Below the pieces are notes generated by a model. That model searched no databases, was not told the origin of the DNA, and worked only from the letters and a program-made list of their open reading frames with translations. From Cyanoderma ruficeps (Eukaryota > Chordata > Aves > Passeriformes > Timaliidae), in assembly GCA_008694505.1 (NCBI GenBank), contig VZDJ01000041.1:3304417-3368416 (forward strand): DNA of 64,000 nucleotides, in the 5' to 3' direction. Every line of letters starts with the position of its first letter. The stretch's first letter is position 1. This document shows, piece by piece, positions 58,301 to 64,000 of the stretch. The position numbers and the translations under genes are program-made.

Positions 58301-61300
58301 ATAAGTGATACATAGAATAGAAACTCTAAAAAGCATATAGCCACAATGAGCCAGGCTAAAGACTTCTGAGGAGCTAATTCTACAAAATGTAGAAAGGCTG
58401 CTAATAAAAACATTTTCACAACACAGTGAAACTAAAGATACTAAGACAATGAAATAAATATTATCCAAAACACTTGTACACACTTGTAGCTAACATTAAT
58501 TATGAAAGTTCCTATAAAAGATGAATCCATGAAGTGTATTATATGATGAGTCAGATGAACTATCCTGAAAGAAGCTCAGATGAAAAGGTATCGAGTACAC
58601 GTGAAATAAAGCAACTAACAGCCAGGACCAAATACTATTCAAGACATTTGAAACTCAAATTCAAGTGAACCTACCAATTATTAATCTTTCTGCATGATTT
58701 GCATCTTATACTAGCTCAATATCCAAAGAATAGTTGGCAAAAATGACAGCAATTTTTGAAGTGCCAAGACAATCCTGGAAACAAGAGACACGCCTATCTA
58801 ACTCTTGATGCGGGTTTTTTGCTATCGAAATCAGATAATTAATTTTTACACACAAATCTGTATGACATTAGAGGAAAAAACCAACAAGACATCTGAAGAT
58901 AAAAAGGTAACTAACTGATAAAGTGCTCTGATGAAGTCAATTTACTTGTATTATTGCACAATAAAGAGAGCTTGTGCTTTCAAAAATGTTTAGAGAAGAC
59001 TTCTTATTAAAGCTTCTTAAAAAGGAAAAGAAAAACACAAGTCATTATGGTATAAAACAGGAAATCTTCTCAAGAACTTGTTGAAAAGACAAGATACAAA
59101 GGGTAGAAATAAAGTAGTTTTTGTAAGGGACAGTGATTATCAGAGGACCTCCTAAAGACTCTATACTGAGTGTTTACTCAGCTGGACTAAAGTCAAGGGG
59201 AAGAGAGGTTCAGCTGGGAAAAGGCCTGGAGGGAAAAGCAGAGGTAAGAGTGGGTGAAAAAGGGAAGCAAAGAACACCTATCACAACCCACCTGCTGCAT
59301 ATTGGCACCTGCCATGTGATACGCTAGGAAGTTATACCAGTACATGCAATCCTCTTGAGACAGAACAGGTGTATTAAGCTTGTAGTATTTCTTGTACTGA
59401 TTTACTATGTTTTTATGTAGCTCCTGCAAAGTGAAGAAAAACACACTTTTGGCATTGAGGAATTCTAAGTATTATTACTATTATTACATTGTAAATAGCA
59501 TTGAGGAATAATATTATTTCTCAACTGTAATACATTAACAAGTGAAATAAAAAAGCTTACCTTCCAAAATTATACACCTAACCTAATTTACTGCTAAAGA
59601 CTTCTCCATAAACATCCTCTGTATATTAAAACACAGAAAAGCGAGCTGTTAATCCTCCTTCTCAGATTGAGATTAGCTACCAAATCTCTCTTCATCTTAA
59701 ATGTGGGTACCCACAAAAAAAAAAAAAAAAATATCCCCAGATATGTAGATCTAAAGCAAAACAAAAAACTTGCCTTTTCTTCATATCTACTCTTTCTGCC
59801 TTCTCTTTCAGAACTGAAATTGAGCCCAATTTACAGGTCATCTTCGTGAAAGTACTGCCTTTTTTTAAACTGAAAAAAAGGGAGCAAAAAGCATTCCTCT
59901 GCATTAAAGAAGAAGTTTCCTATTCTGGTAGGGCCTTGATGTCTTTGGAATCAACAGTACAACATTACATCTCCTGCTGGAAACATCTGATAGAGAAATA
60001 ATGGTTATAGAGTCTTCTCTCAGTTTAGTCTCTTAGCTGCAGATGGAACCATCAAGAAATCCCTCCATAGTTTCAAGTTGAAAATAAATATTTTTCATTA
60101 GTCAGCCTGAAGTTAAATTTAATTTGGACCCATGCTATGAAGTTACTCAGGGTACCATTTTACAAAGCAACATTTACTGAAAAATGCAGCTTTGGAGAGT
60201 AAAGTTGAATGTAAGTATCAGTTGACACGCTACCTGAAGCTGGTTGCGATTCTTCTCTGTGAGAAAGTCAAGCTGAAGATCATGTAAATAATAGTGGAAT
60301 GACTTCCCATTACGATCACAGAACAACAGTGATTTGTTAACAAATTCTTGTAGTATGTCTTCAACTTCTTCAGTTTCCATATCCCAAAGAATACAGAGAA
60401 CCTAAAAAATATTTACACATTAACAGAGAAGAGAATCAGAACCAAGTCGCACTATGATTTGGATGAATATTACAAAAGGCCACCAATTAACTGTCAACAA
60501 TATGCATACTAACAAACATAGACACAAAGTGTAATCAATTCAATAAGTTACCAATTCCTTCATACCAAACCACAGGACAGATGTGAGAAGTTAATCTATC
60601 TTTTGTCTATTTGTGCTAATTTACAGTGACCATAAAAGGAGAAAAATTCCACACAACAGTTTTCAAGCTCTCAGTGAGCTCAATTGCAATTCAATTAAAG
60701 AACAATATACAGAATGCAGATAAAACTTAAACAGTATTAGTATCTTTATTCAGTTATGACTATTTTAGTTTCACTACTAACAATACGTCATGCTGCAATA
60801 ACAGAACAAAACCACCCAATCTAGTAATTATTAAGTTACATACCATAGAAGTTATACATGACTATTACAAATTTTGAGAATTCTTTGAGGTTGTTGTTTG
60901 CATCTCACTAAAAATCACAAGATTTCTGCACTGCTTTTATTACCTTAGTAGGTACTTTAACATCTTTTGGGAGGATAGACAGGTCTTTATAGTATTCTTT
61001 GTGATTGTCATCCAGTTGCTCAACACTTATGGACATTGCTTCATCAAGGGCTTCGTAATCATATGAGGAAGATTTTCTTATTCTTTTAAACTGCTTATTC
61101 TGCAGCTGCCTGAGATAGTATTCCCAGCGGCTAGGGAAGTCTCGTAGTAACGCACCTATCAAGGATATCACAAGAGGAGAACCTGAAGGAAAAGATTAAA
61201 TCAAATTTAGAGGTCATCAAGGAACACAATCCAACAGTTGATGGTCACATGACTGAAACAGGTAATATTCCCAATTCATTGATTAAATTATTCAGGTGTG

Positions 61301-62360
61301 GAGCAAAGACAAATAAAATACACACTCCATGTAGACACTTGCAAACTCACCAAATTTAAGTGTAATTGTGGTGCAGAGAGAAAATATACTGATGAAAACT
61401 ACCCAAAAATCAACATGAGAGTTCTGCTAAGCTTAAAAACCAACCCAAAAATATTTAACAAGCACTTGCATTTTACTTAACATACGGTATTAAAAGATAT
61501 TCCCCTCTCTATTTTTAAGTCTAAATATAGAAGAAAAAAAAGTACATTCAGTGGTAAATTGTACAATAAAGAGCAACTAGAATACCTTTGCATTCTCTTA
61601 CAAGAAAGTTTGCTTGTTCTGGAAGTTCTGATATTTTCATATTCACAAATAGGGATAAAATCTCCAGTCCTTTCTCATGTGCTAGCCCACTTTCCACATG
61701 AACCTCGTATTTATTGCCTAGAAACAGAAATATGGAAAACATTTTGACAAATGCAAAAAAACCATATGGAAATTCAAAGTATTTTCCAAGTAAAATCTGA
61801 AGCAAAGGTTCATGATTTTTTGCATAGTATTTTATAGAACTAAGAAGAGTATAAAATCTACTTATCAGAATCAGCTTGCATTAGAGACATATACACAGAA
61901 AAAAACAGACTATAAGCTAATTATTTCAAACGCATTACGGGCAGTCATTGGTGAATAGCGTAGAGATAATCAGTCTAACACCACCAGTGTCACAGGGGTT
62001 AATTTGTTCTGTTTAGAATTACTGCACTCATCAATGTAAACATGTAGCTTTTGGGACTTAAGGCAACAATAAGACAACACTTATTTCACAAAGAGCATAA
62101 AGTGTTACAAAGCAGAATTCTAAAACCTTGCCACTTGTGCACAGATTGATAGAAAGATTCTATCAAATTCTTTTGAAAGCTCACATGAACAAACTGCAGA
62201 GACAGACACATAAAATCTGTGGTGCAGGAGAAGAAACTATTCCTTACCAGCCACAGCATCAGTTACACTCCTGTCCCTGCTCGTGATGAGTACCTGACAT
62301 TGATTATCAAATGCTTTTAACACCCAGGAATCCCAAATGTCATCCAGGACCAAAAGAGAC
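40171..62360 (-). CDS. APAF1: APAF1 3' coding part, 22 spliced exons (NB-ARC Walker B to stop)
   Basis: These are the outer limits of a spliced minus-strand CDS of 1,012 residues plus stop, out of roughly 1,248 in human. APAF1 binds cytochrome c and dATP and assembles the heptameric apoptosome that activates caspase-9. Visible in order: Walker B LLVLDDIWD, sensor region SRDRSVTDAV, adenine-contact GSPLVISLIG, the winged-helix/HD region with the MHD-like LHDLQLDFL, the helical arm, and about 15 WD40 units forming the seven- and eight-blade propellers. The CARD, Walker A P-loop and promoter lie beyond 64000. All 21 internal junctions are GT-AG and frame-preserving. The WD exons are nearly all 120-132 bp and phase 0, one blade unit each. 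The gene is convergent with ANKS1B. Confidence 0.96.
41610..42345 (+). mobile_element. CR1 LINE copy with reverse-transcriptase and 3' parts, antisense to APAF1
   Basis: The left part contains CTGGGAACTACAGGTCAGTA followed by ACTCCTGTGTCCAGG (the GNYRP region of the CR1 reverse transcriptase) and CCTTGACTTTAGCCAGACC. The right part contains GGCTGGACTAGATGAATTCC and TCATTCTACAG, the CR1 3' end. The frame is broken and internal sequence is missing between the two parts, so the copy is dead. A local duplication of GCATCCCTATGGTC lies near 41881-41915. Confidence 0.7.
42898..42928. repeat. Purine-rich microsatellite with assembly gap base (N at 42906)
   Basis: An A-rich/GAAA repeat contains the only N in the window, marking an unresolved homopolymer. 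No coding exon overlaps it. Confidence 0.9.
43287..43433 (-). CDS. APAF1: APAF1 exon: WD unit with cytochrome c-contact Trp (W1179)
   Basis: The exon is 49 codons, starting IWDVLTGALLHFCSPVTVDE and ending SKMLVSSGGYLK. It contains THGGWVTDLSFSPD, whose W aligns with human W1179, one of two tryptophans contacting cytochrome c. The acceptor is TTTTTAG and the donor AAG|GTAAGC. Confidence 0.95.
43873..43998 (-). CDS. APAF1: APAF1 exon: WD unit (GDD, D1147 kept)
   Basis: The exon is 42 codons: IWSFENSSVLHELKDHEACV, then RCCTFSPNNKLLATGDDKGE and IR. The GDD pair aligns with human D1146/D1147, so this acidic cytochrome c contact is retained. The donor GTACTG is weak. Confidence 0.95.
44752..44877 (-). 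CDS. APAF1: APAF1 exon: WD unit
   Basis: The exon is 42 codons beginning VWNITTGKPEKDFACHGGAV and ending SSASADKTAK, a standard GH...SADKT.K WD pattern. It aligns to human 1069-1110. The donor is AAG|GTTGGT, a weak site. Confidence 0.95.
45205..45324 (-). CDS. APAF1: APAF1 exon: WD unit (D1064 kept)
   Basis: The exon is 40 codons beginning VWNWQLSECMFLRGHKEAIK and ending ILSWSFDGTVK. The D of SFDGTVK aligns with human D1064. The donor is AAG|GTGAGT and the acceptor ends GGTTAG. Confidence 0.95.
45920..46420. promoter_or_regulatory. Intragenic CpG-rich patch in an APAF1 intron
   Basis: About 500 bases are clearly GC- and CpG-rich (I count over 20 CpGs) inside otherwise AT-rich APAF1 introns. 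The patch includes a CTCF-type core (45996-46009), an ETS-type CCGGAAG (46043-46049) and a CACGTG E-box (46148-46153). It may be an orphan CpG island acting as insulator, enhancer or internal promoter, or a GC-rich unnamed insertion. Open frames on both strands here look like GC shadows. Confidence 0.5.
45996..46009 (+). promoter_or_regulatory. CTCF-binding motif candidate
   Basis: CCACCAGAGGGCGC matches the CTCF core consensus CCASYAGRKGGCRS at every position and sits inside the CpG-rich intronic patch. Occupancy is not shown by sequence. Confidence 0.6.
46744..46869 (-). CDS. APAF1: APAF1 exon: diverged WD blade (D1023/D1024 lost)
   Basis: The exon is 42 codons: VLQLSDGKVLKSWEAYRTSV, QHCRFTPDCQTLILSAHYSV, IQ. 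Frame and length match human residues 987-1028, but by my hand alignment only about 14 of 42 residues agree, against about three quarters for the unit at 51415-51540. The SSDD turn holding human D1023/D1024 reads SAHY. The donor CAG|GTTTGG is weak, and the frame stays open into the intron. The acceptor is TTCATTGTAAAG. The exon is still open and in frame, so I treat it as real but fast-evolving. Confidence 0.85.
47227..47352 (-). CDS. APAF1: APAF1 exon: WD unit, three residues longer than human
   Basis: The exon is 42 codons beginning LINGNTDNVIMQTAAQESPI and continuing SCCCLSEDLKFAAFGQENGT then IK. It aligns to human 948-986 with the CCCLS and FG.ENG motifs kept and three extra residues in the loop before SCCC. 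The acceptor is TTACAG and the donor AAG|GTATTA. Confidence 0.93.
47998..48117 (-). CDS. APAF1: APAF1 exon: WD unit (D941 position is Tyr)
   Basis: The exon is 40 codons beginning IWETKKVCKSSDAVLKSDLD and ending EVMILAIYNHKNLQ. It aligns to human 908-947. The codon matching D941 is TAC (Y in LAIYN). The acceptor is TTCAACAG and the donor CAA|GTAAGA. Confidence 0.94.
48974..49099 (-). CDS. APAF1: APAF1 exon: WD unit with W884 and D902/D903 kept, D877 changed
   Basis: The exon is 42 codons beginning LWNIKSLSKVAYCRGHMSWV and continuing HCVTFSPDGSLFLTSSDDQT then IR. The W of GHMSWVH aligns with human cytochrome c-contact W884, and SSDD with D902/D903. The position of D877 is Y (AYCRG). The donor is CGC|GTAAGA. 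Confidence 0.95.
49807..49935 (-). CDS. APAF1: APAF1 exon: 43-residue WD unit (alternative exon in human)
   Basis: The exon is 129 bp, 43 codons, beginning LFDINTCGLLTQVIVSHHST and ending VAVALSHCSVE. It corresponds to the 43-residue WD insertion that distinguishes the long human APAF1 isoforms. Both splice sites are good (TTCACAG and GAA|GTAAGT) and phase 0 at both ends means skipping would keep frame. Confidence 0.94.
50199..50360 (-). CDS. APAF1: APAF1 exon: extended WD unit
   Basis: The exon is 54 codons beginning LWEARSGNELKSIEIKDFFK, containing an acidic loop (NADEQPDDVEVLVK), then CCSWSRNGNMILVVAKNKLL. It is longer than its neighbours, as in human 769-822. The donor is TTG|GTAAGT. Confidence 0.95.
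51415..51540 (-). CDS. APAF1: APAF1 exon: WD unit
   Basis: The exon is 42 codons beginning IWDLNEKYCRNTMIGHENSV and continuing NHCRFSPNDEYVASCSTDGT then VK. It is one of the most human-like units (aligned to 727-768). The acceptor is CTTACAG and the donor AAG|GTATAC. Confidence 0.96.
52308..52439 (-). CDS. APAF1: APAF1 exon: WD unit
   Basis: The exon is 44 codons beginning VWNSRTGQCRCVYEEHSEQV and ending LLATCSNDTFIK. The EHSEQVNCC motif is shared with human 683-726. The donor is AAA|GTAAGT. Confidence 0.95.
53046..53171 (-). CDS. APAF1: APAF1 exon: WD unit
   Basis: The exon is 42 codons beginning VFKAESGERILEINAHDDEI and continuing LCCTFSADGEFVATCSSDKK then VK. It aligns to human 641-682. 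The donor is AAG|GTAAGG. Confidence 0.96.
55088..55214 (-). CDS. APAF1: APAF1 exon: first WD unit of the N-terminal propeller
   Basis: One base completes the split Ile codon, followed by 42 codons beginning NKKSLKNLYRLVVRPHRDAV and ending CGADKTLQ. The acceptor ends CCTGTAG and the donor is CAG|GTAAGA. This is the start of the first WD propeller, after the helical arm. Confidence 0.95.
56588..56766 (-). CDS. APAF1: APAF1 exon: helical domain before the WD propellers
   Basis: The exon is 179 bp: 59 codons plus two bases. It begins DTTVRENFQEFLSLNGHLLG and contains RQPFPDIIQLGLCQPETSEV and ends FYLEW(I). It is the end of the superhelical arm and the linker into WD40. It is about two residues shorter than human near QRETGTF. 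The donor AT|GTAAGT splits the Ile codon. Confidence 0.95.
57331..57444 (-). CDS. APAF1: APAF1 exon: helical arm
   Basis: The exon is 38 codons beginning ELCDLMFSLDWIKAKTELVG and ending YSSILDQK, matching the human arm segment around GPAHLIHEFVEY. The acceptor is TTTCAG and the donor AAG|GTATGA. Confidence 0.95.
59292..59423 (-). CDS. APAF1: APAF1 exon: helical arm
   Basis: The exon is 44 codons beginning ELHKNIVNQYKKYYKLNTPV and containing QEDCMYWYNFLAYHMAGAN, then MQQ. QEDCMYWYNFLAYHMA is nearly invariant in vertebrate APAF1. The acceptor is CTTTGCAG and the donor CAG|GTGGGT. Confidence 0.96.
60234..60401 (-). CDS. APAF1: APAF1 exon: winged-helix domain with MHD-like motif
   Basis: The exon is 56 codons beginning VLCILWDMETEEVEDILQEF and containing VNKSLLFCDRNGKSFHYYLH, then DLQLDFLTEKN. 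The LHDLQ segment is the MHD-equivalent that senses the ADP beta-phosphate in NB-ARC proteins; its H and D are intact. The donor GTAGCG is weak. Confidence 0.96.
60944..61182 (-). CDS. APAF1: APAF1 exon: NB-ARC ARC1/HD1 region with GxP motif
   Basis: The exon is 239 bp: two bases finishing a Gly codon plus 79 codons. It begins (G)SPLVISLIGALLRDFPS and contains FKRIRKSSSYDYEALDEAMS and ends KDVKVPTK. The GSP is the conserved GxP loop of the ARC domain whose proline packs on the adenine. The donor is AAG|GTAATA. Confidence 0.96.
61586..61717 (-). CDS. APAF1: APAF1 exon: end of the nucleotide-binding domain
   Basis: The exon is 132 bp: two bases, 43 codons and one base. It begins (G)NKYEVHVESGLAHEKGLEIL and ends ANFLVRECK(G). 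The HEKGLEILSLFVN and LPEQA motifs match human APAF1. The donor AAG|GTATTC splits a Gly codon. Confidence 0.95.
62248..62360 (-). CDS. APAF1: APAF1 exon: NB-ARC Walker B and sensor region
   Basis: The exon is 113 bp: one base, 37 codons and one base. It begins SLLVLDDIWDSWVLKAFDNQ and continues CQVLITSRDRSVTDAVA. LLVLDDIWD is the Walker B strand with both catalytic aspartates, and the R of SRDRS matches the sensor arginine. This is the most upstream APAF1 exon I can find. The preceding exon with Walker A should lie beyond 64000. The donor is CTG|GTAAGG. Confidence 0.95.
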
Positions 62361-64000
62361 CTAATGCAAGAAGAAATACTTCCGATCAAATATTAATGCT
62401 AAAATAAAACATTGCATTTTAATAAAGAAAAAACGTTTTCAGAATTTACAAAGTATCACTGTGTAATTTTTTCGTATTAGTATGTAGAATATCTTAATAG
62501 TATGTCCAGAGAAGGGTAACAAAGATAGTAAAGGTCTAGAAAACGTTCTAAGAGGCATGGCTGAGGGAGCTGGGGTTGTTCAGTCTGGAGAAAAGAAGGC
62601 TCAGGGGGGTCCTGAAAGGAGGTTGCAGCCAGGTCGGAGTTGGTTTCTTTGACTTGTCTCAAGTGGAAAGATGAGAGGAAATGGCCCTAAATTGCACCAG
62701 GGCAGTTCAGATTAGATATCAGAAAAAATAATCTTCCCTGAAAGAGTGCTTAAGCACTGGAATAAGTTGCCAAGGGAGGTGGTGGAGTCACTGTCTCTGG
62801 AAGTATGCAAGAAGTGTCTGGATGCAGCACTTAAGGGATATGATTGAGGGTTGTTTATGAGCGTGCTGGGTTGATAGCTGGACTTGATCTTGAAGGTCTC
62901 TTCCAACCTTGGTGATTCAATGTGCAAGAAGCTCAATGCAGTTATCTCAGAAAGGTATTTACCATTTATTATTTCATAGCTACAACTGAAATGTAAACAA
63001 CATTTTGAGAAATATTTCCATTAGTAGATGCCAGGAAAACCAGAAATATTTACTGATTTTAAGTCACTAGGTTTCATAAATGAAGAAAAGAGTTGACTAG
63101 ATAACTCTGACAAAGACTAGTGATAAGCTTTGTGGGAAAGCGTTTAAGTTTCCTTTTGACTCAAGAGTTTTCAATTCTGTTTTTGTATCTTCCGAAAGCT
63201 ATATGAGACTAATCCTCTTCTAAAGCAATTGTCATGAATGGCAAGGCTCTTCTTACATAAATGACATTTCATAATGACTACATATTCCAATCCTATGGCC
63301 AGTCACATTTGTTGGCTCCTACATGGATTCTCAACAGAATAAGGTACCTACACCTGCCTGTATATAACAGAGAAGTTACTGAAAACTGTTTTTAAAAGAT
63401 TGGGTTTAAGAGAGCAAGAAATCAAAAAGACTAGCTGGCAAATAGATGTATGAAAAGAAATAACAGTTTTTTGCATTCAGTGAGTTATTGACACCTACTC
63501 CTAAAAATCATTTAAGTTTACTACACTTTTTTTTAAGGGATGGAATTTTCCACTCCACTAGTTACTGGTTAAGTTGTCCAATTCTCACTGAAGCATGACT
63601 ATACTTCCGCATTTTTCTTCAGCTAAGTGGCACTTACGCCACCAAAGCAAATAAATAAGGATTTGATCCTCCTTAAAGAAGTGCATACGCATCAGACCTC
63701 ATTCTCAAAGATACATTTAAGTCTTGGATATCCCTATCTCATTTTTATACAACTCTTCTATTAATAAACTTTTGATAAATCAGAAGGTCCACAAGAACAC
63801 TATCACAGCTGTAAAGTACACATTTTGTGGCCCTTTCACGATTGAAAATATGATGAGTGGCTTGAAATACAGTCTGATTTTATGTTTTTAATTATCTGAG
63901 CACTTCAAAGTCCTCCCATTCATTAGGCACCAGTGATTTTTCTCCTCCAGTCACACCAACAAATCTTAAATTCTAATTGGGATTATTAAAAAAAACCTTA
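62361..64000 (-). other. APAF1: APAF1 intron upstream of the Walker B exon
   Basis: This is intronic sequence up to the window edge, with a CR1 copy at 62490-62925. I searched for the Walker A (GxxGxGKS) exon by eye on the minus strand and did not find it. Confidence 0.7.
62490..62925 (+). mobile_element. CR1 LINE 3' fragment, antisense to APAF1
   Basis: The fragment carries GTCCAGAGAAGGGTAACAAA, CTGGGGTTGTTCAGTCTGGA, GAAAAGAAGGCTCAGGGGGG, AAGTTGCCAAGGGAGGTGGT and a terminal GGTCTCTTCCAACCTTGGTG with ATTCAATGTG. These are typical CR1 3' blocks in order. It is 5'-truncated and lies in an APAF1 intron on the opposite strand. Confidence 0.88.

Larger units (their letters stand above)
55215..62247 (-). 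other. APAF1: APAF1 introns between NB-ARC and helical-arm exons
   Basis: These are AT-rich introns between the exons at 56588, 57331, 59292, 60234, 60944, 61586 and 62248. A GC-richer segment (about 57860-58030) may be an old interspersed repeat, but I cannot name it. No other gene is seen. Confidence 0.7.

Noticed and set aside
62361..64000. APAF1 Walker A (P-loop) exon before the window edge
   Set aside because: No minus-strand GxxGxGKS/T coding stretch with splice sites was found here. The exon is presumed to lie beyond 64000.
1..64000. CRISPR arrays, operons, tRNA or rRNA genes
   Set aside because: The window is intron-rich vertebrate DNA. I saw no regularly spaced repeats of CRISPR type, no bacterial-style gene clusters, and no cloverleaf or rRNA sequence.

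Overview
This is a eukaryotic, almost certainly avian, genomic window. The evidence is CR1 LINE 3' fragments, an avian ERVL-type solo LTR, no mammalian SINE or L1, short exons in AT-rich introns, and proteins that read as vertebrate. One N at 42906 indicates a draft assembly. The species cannot be fixed from the sequence.

Two protein-coding genes face each other tail to tail. About 1-24,850 on the + strand is the 3' part of ANKS1B (AIDA-1/EB-1): five exons carrying most of the C-terminal PTB domain and the C-terminal tail ending KYETTIF, then a 3' UTR of up to about 1.8 kb. About 38,690-64,000 on the - strand is the 3' four-fifths of APAF1: 22 coding exons from the Walker B strand of the NB-ARC ATPase, through the winged-helix/superhelical region and the two WD40 propellers, to the stop codon, then a 3' UTR. 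The CARD, Walker A and promoter of APAF1, and the ankyrin/SAM part and promoter of ANKS1B, lie outside the window. All exon junctions were placed by hand from GT-AG sites and reading phase; every internal junction keeps frame.

Between the genes are about 14 kb with no recognisable gene, but with a short palindromic DNA-transposon-like relic, a solo LTR, a 44-bp tandem duplication and a CR1 tail. Further CR1 copies lie in introns of both genes. The two genes act in unrelated processes (postsynaptic scaffolding versus the mitochondrial apoptosome); their adjacency is an ancient synteny shared with human 12q23.

The most interesting observations are: (1) in this APAF1, four acidic positions assigned to cytochrome c binding in human APAF1 (877, 941, 1023, 1024) read Y, Y, H and Y, while 902/903, 1064, 1147, W884 and W1179 are kept, and the blade carrying 1023/1024 is strongly diverged with a weak donor; (2) an intragenic CpG-rich patch in APAF1 with a full CTCF core match, an E-box and an ETS site; (3) an 84-nt near-perfect hairpin in an ANKS1B intron, either a MITE or a pre-miRNA-like structure; (4) a canonical G-quadruplex motif and a NAGNAG acceptor just before the last ANKS1B exon. 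Human sequence comparisons are from memory and should be confirmed by alignment.
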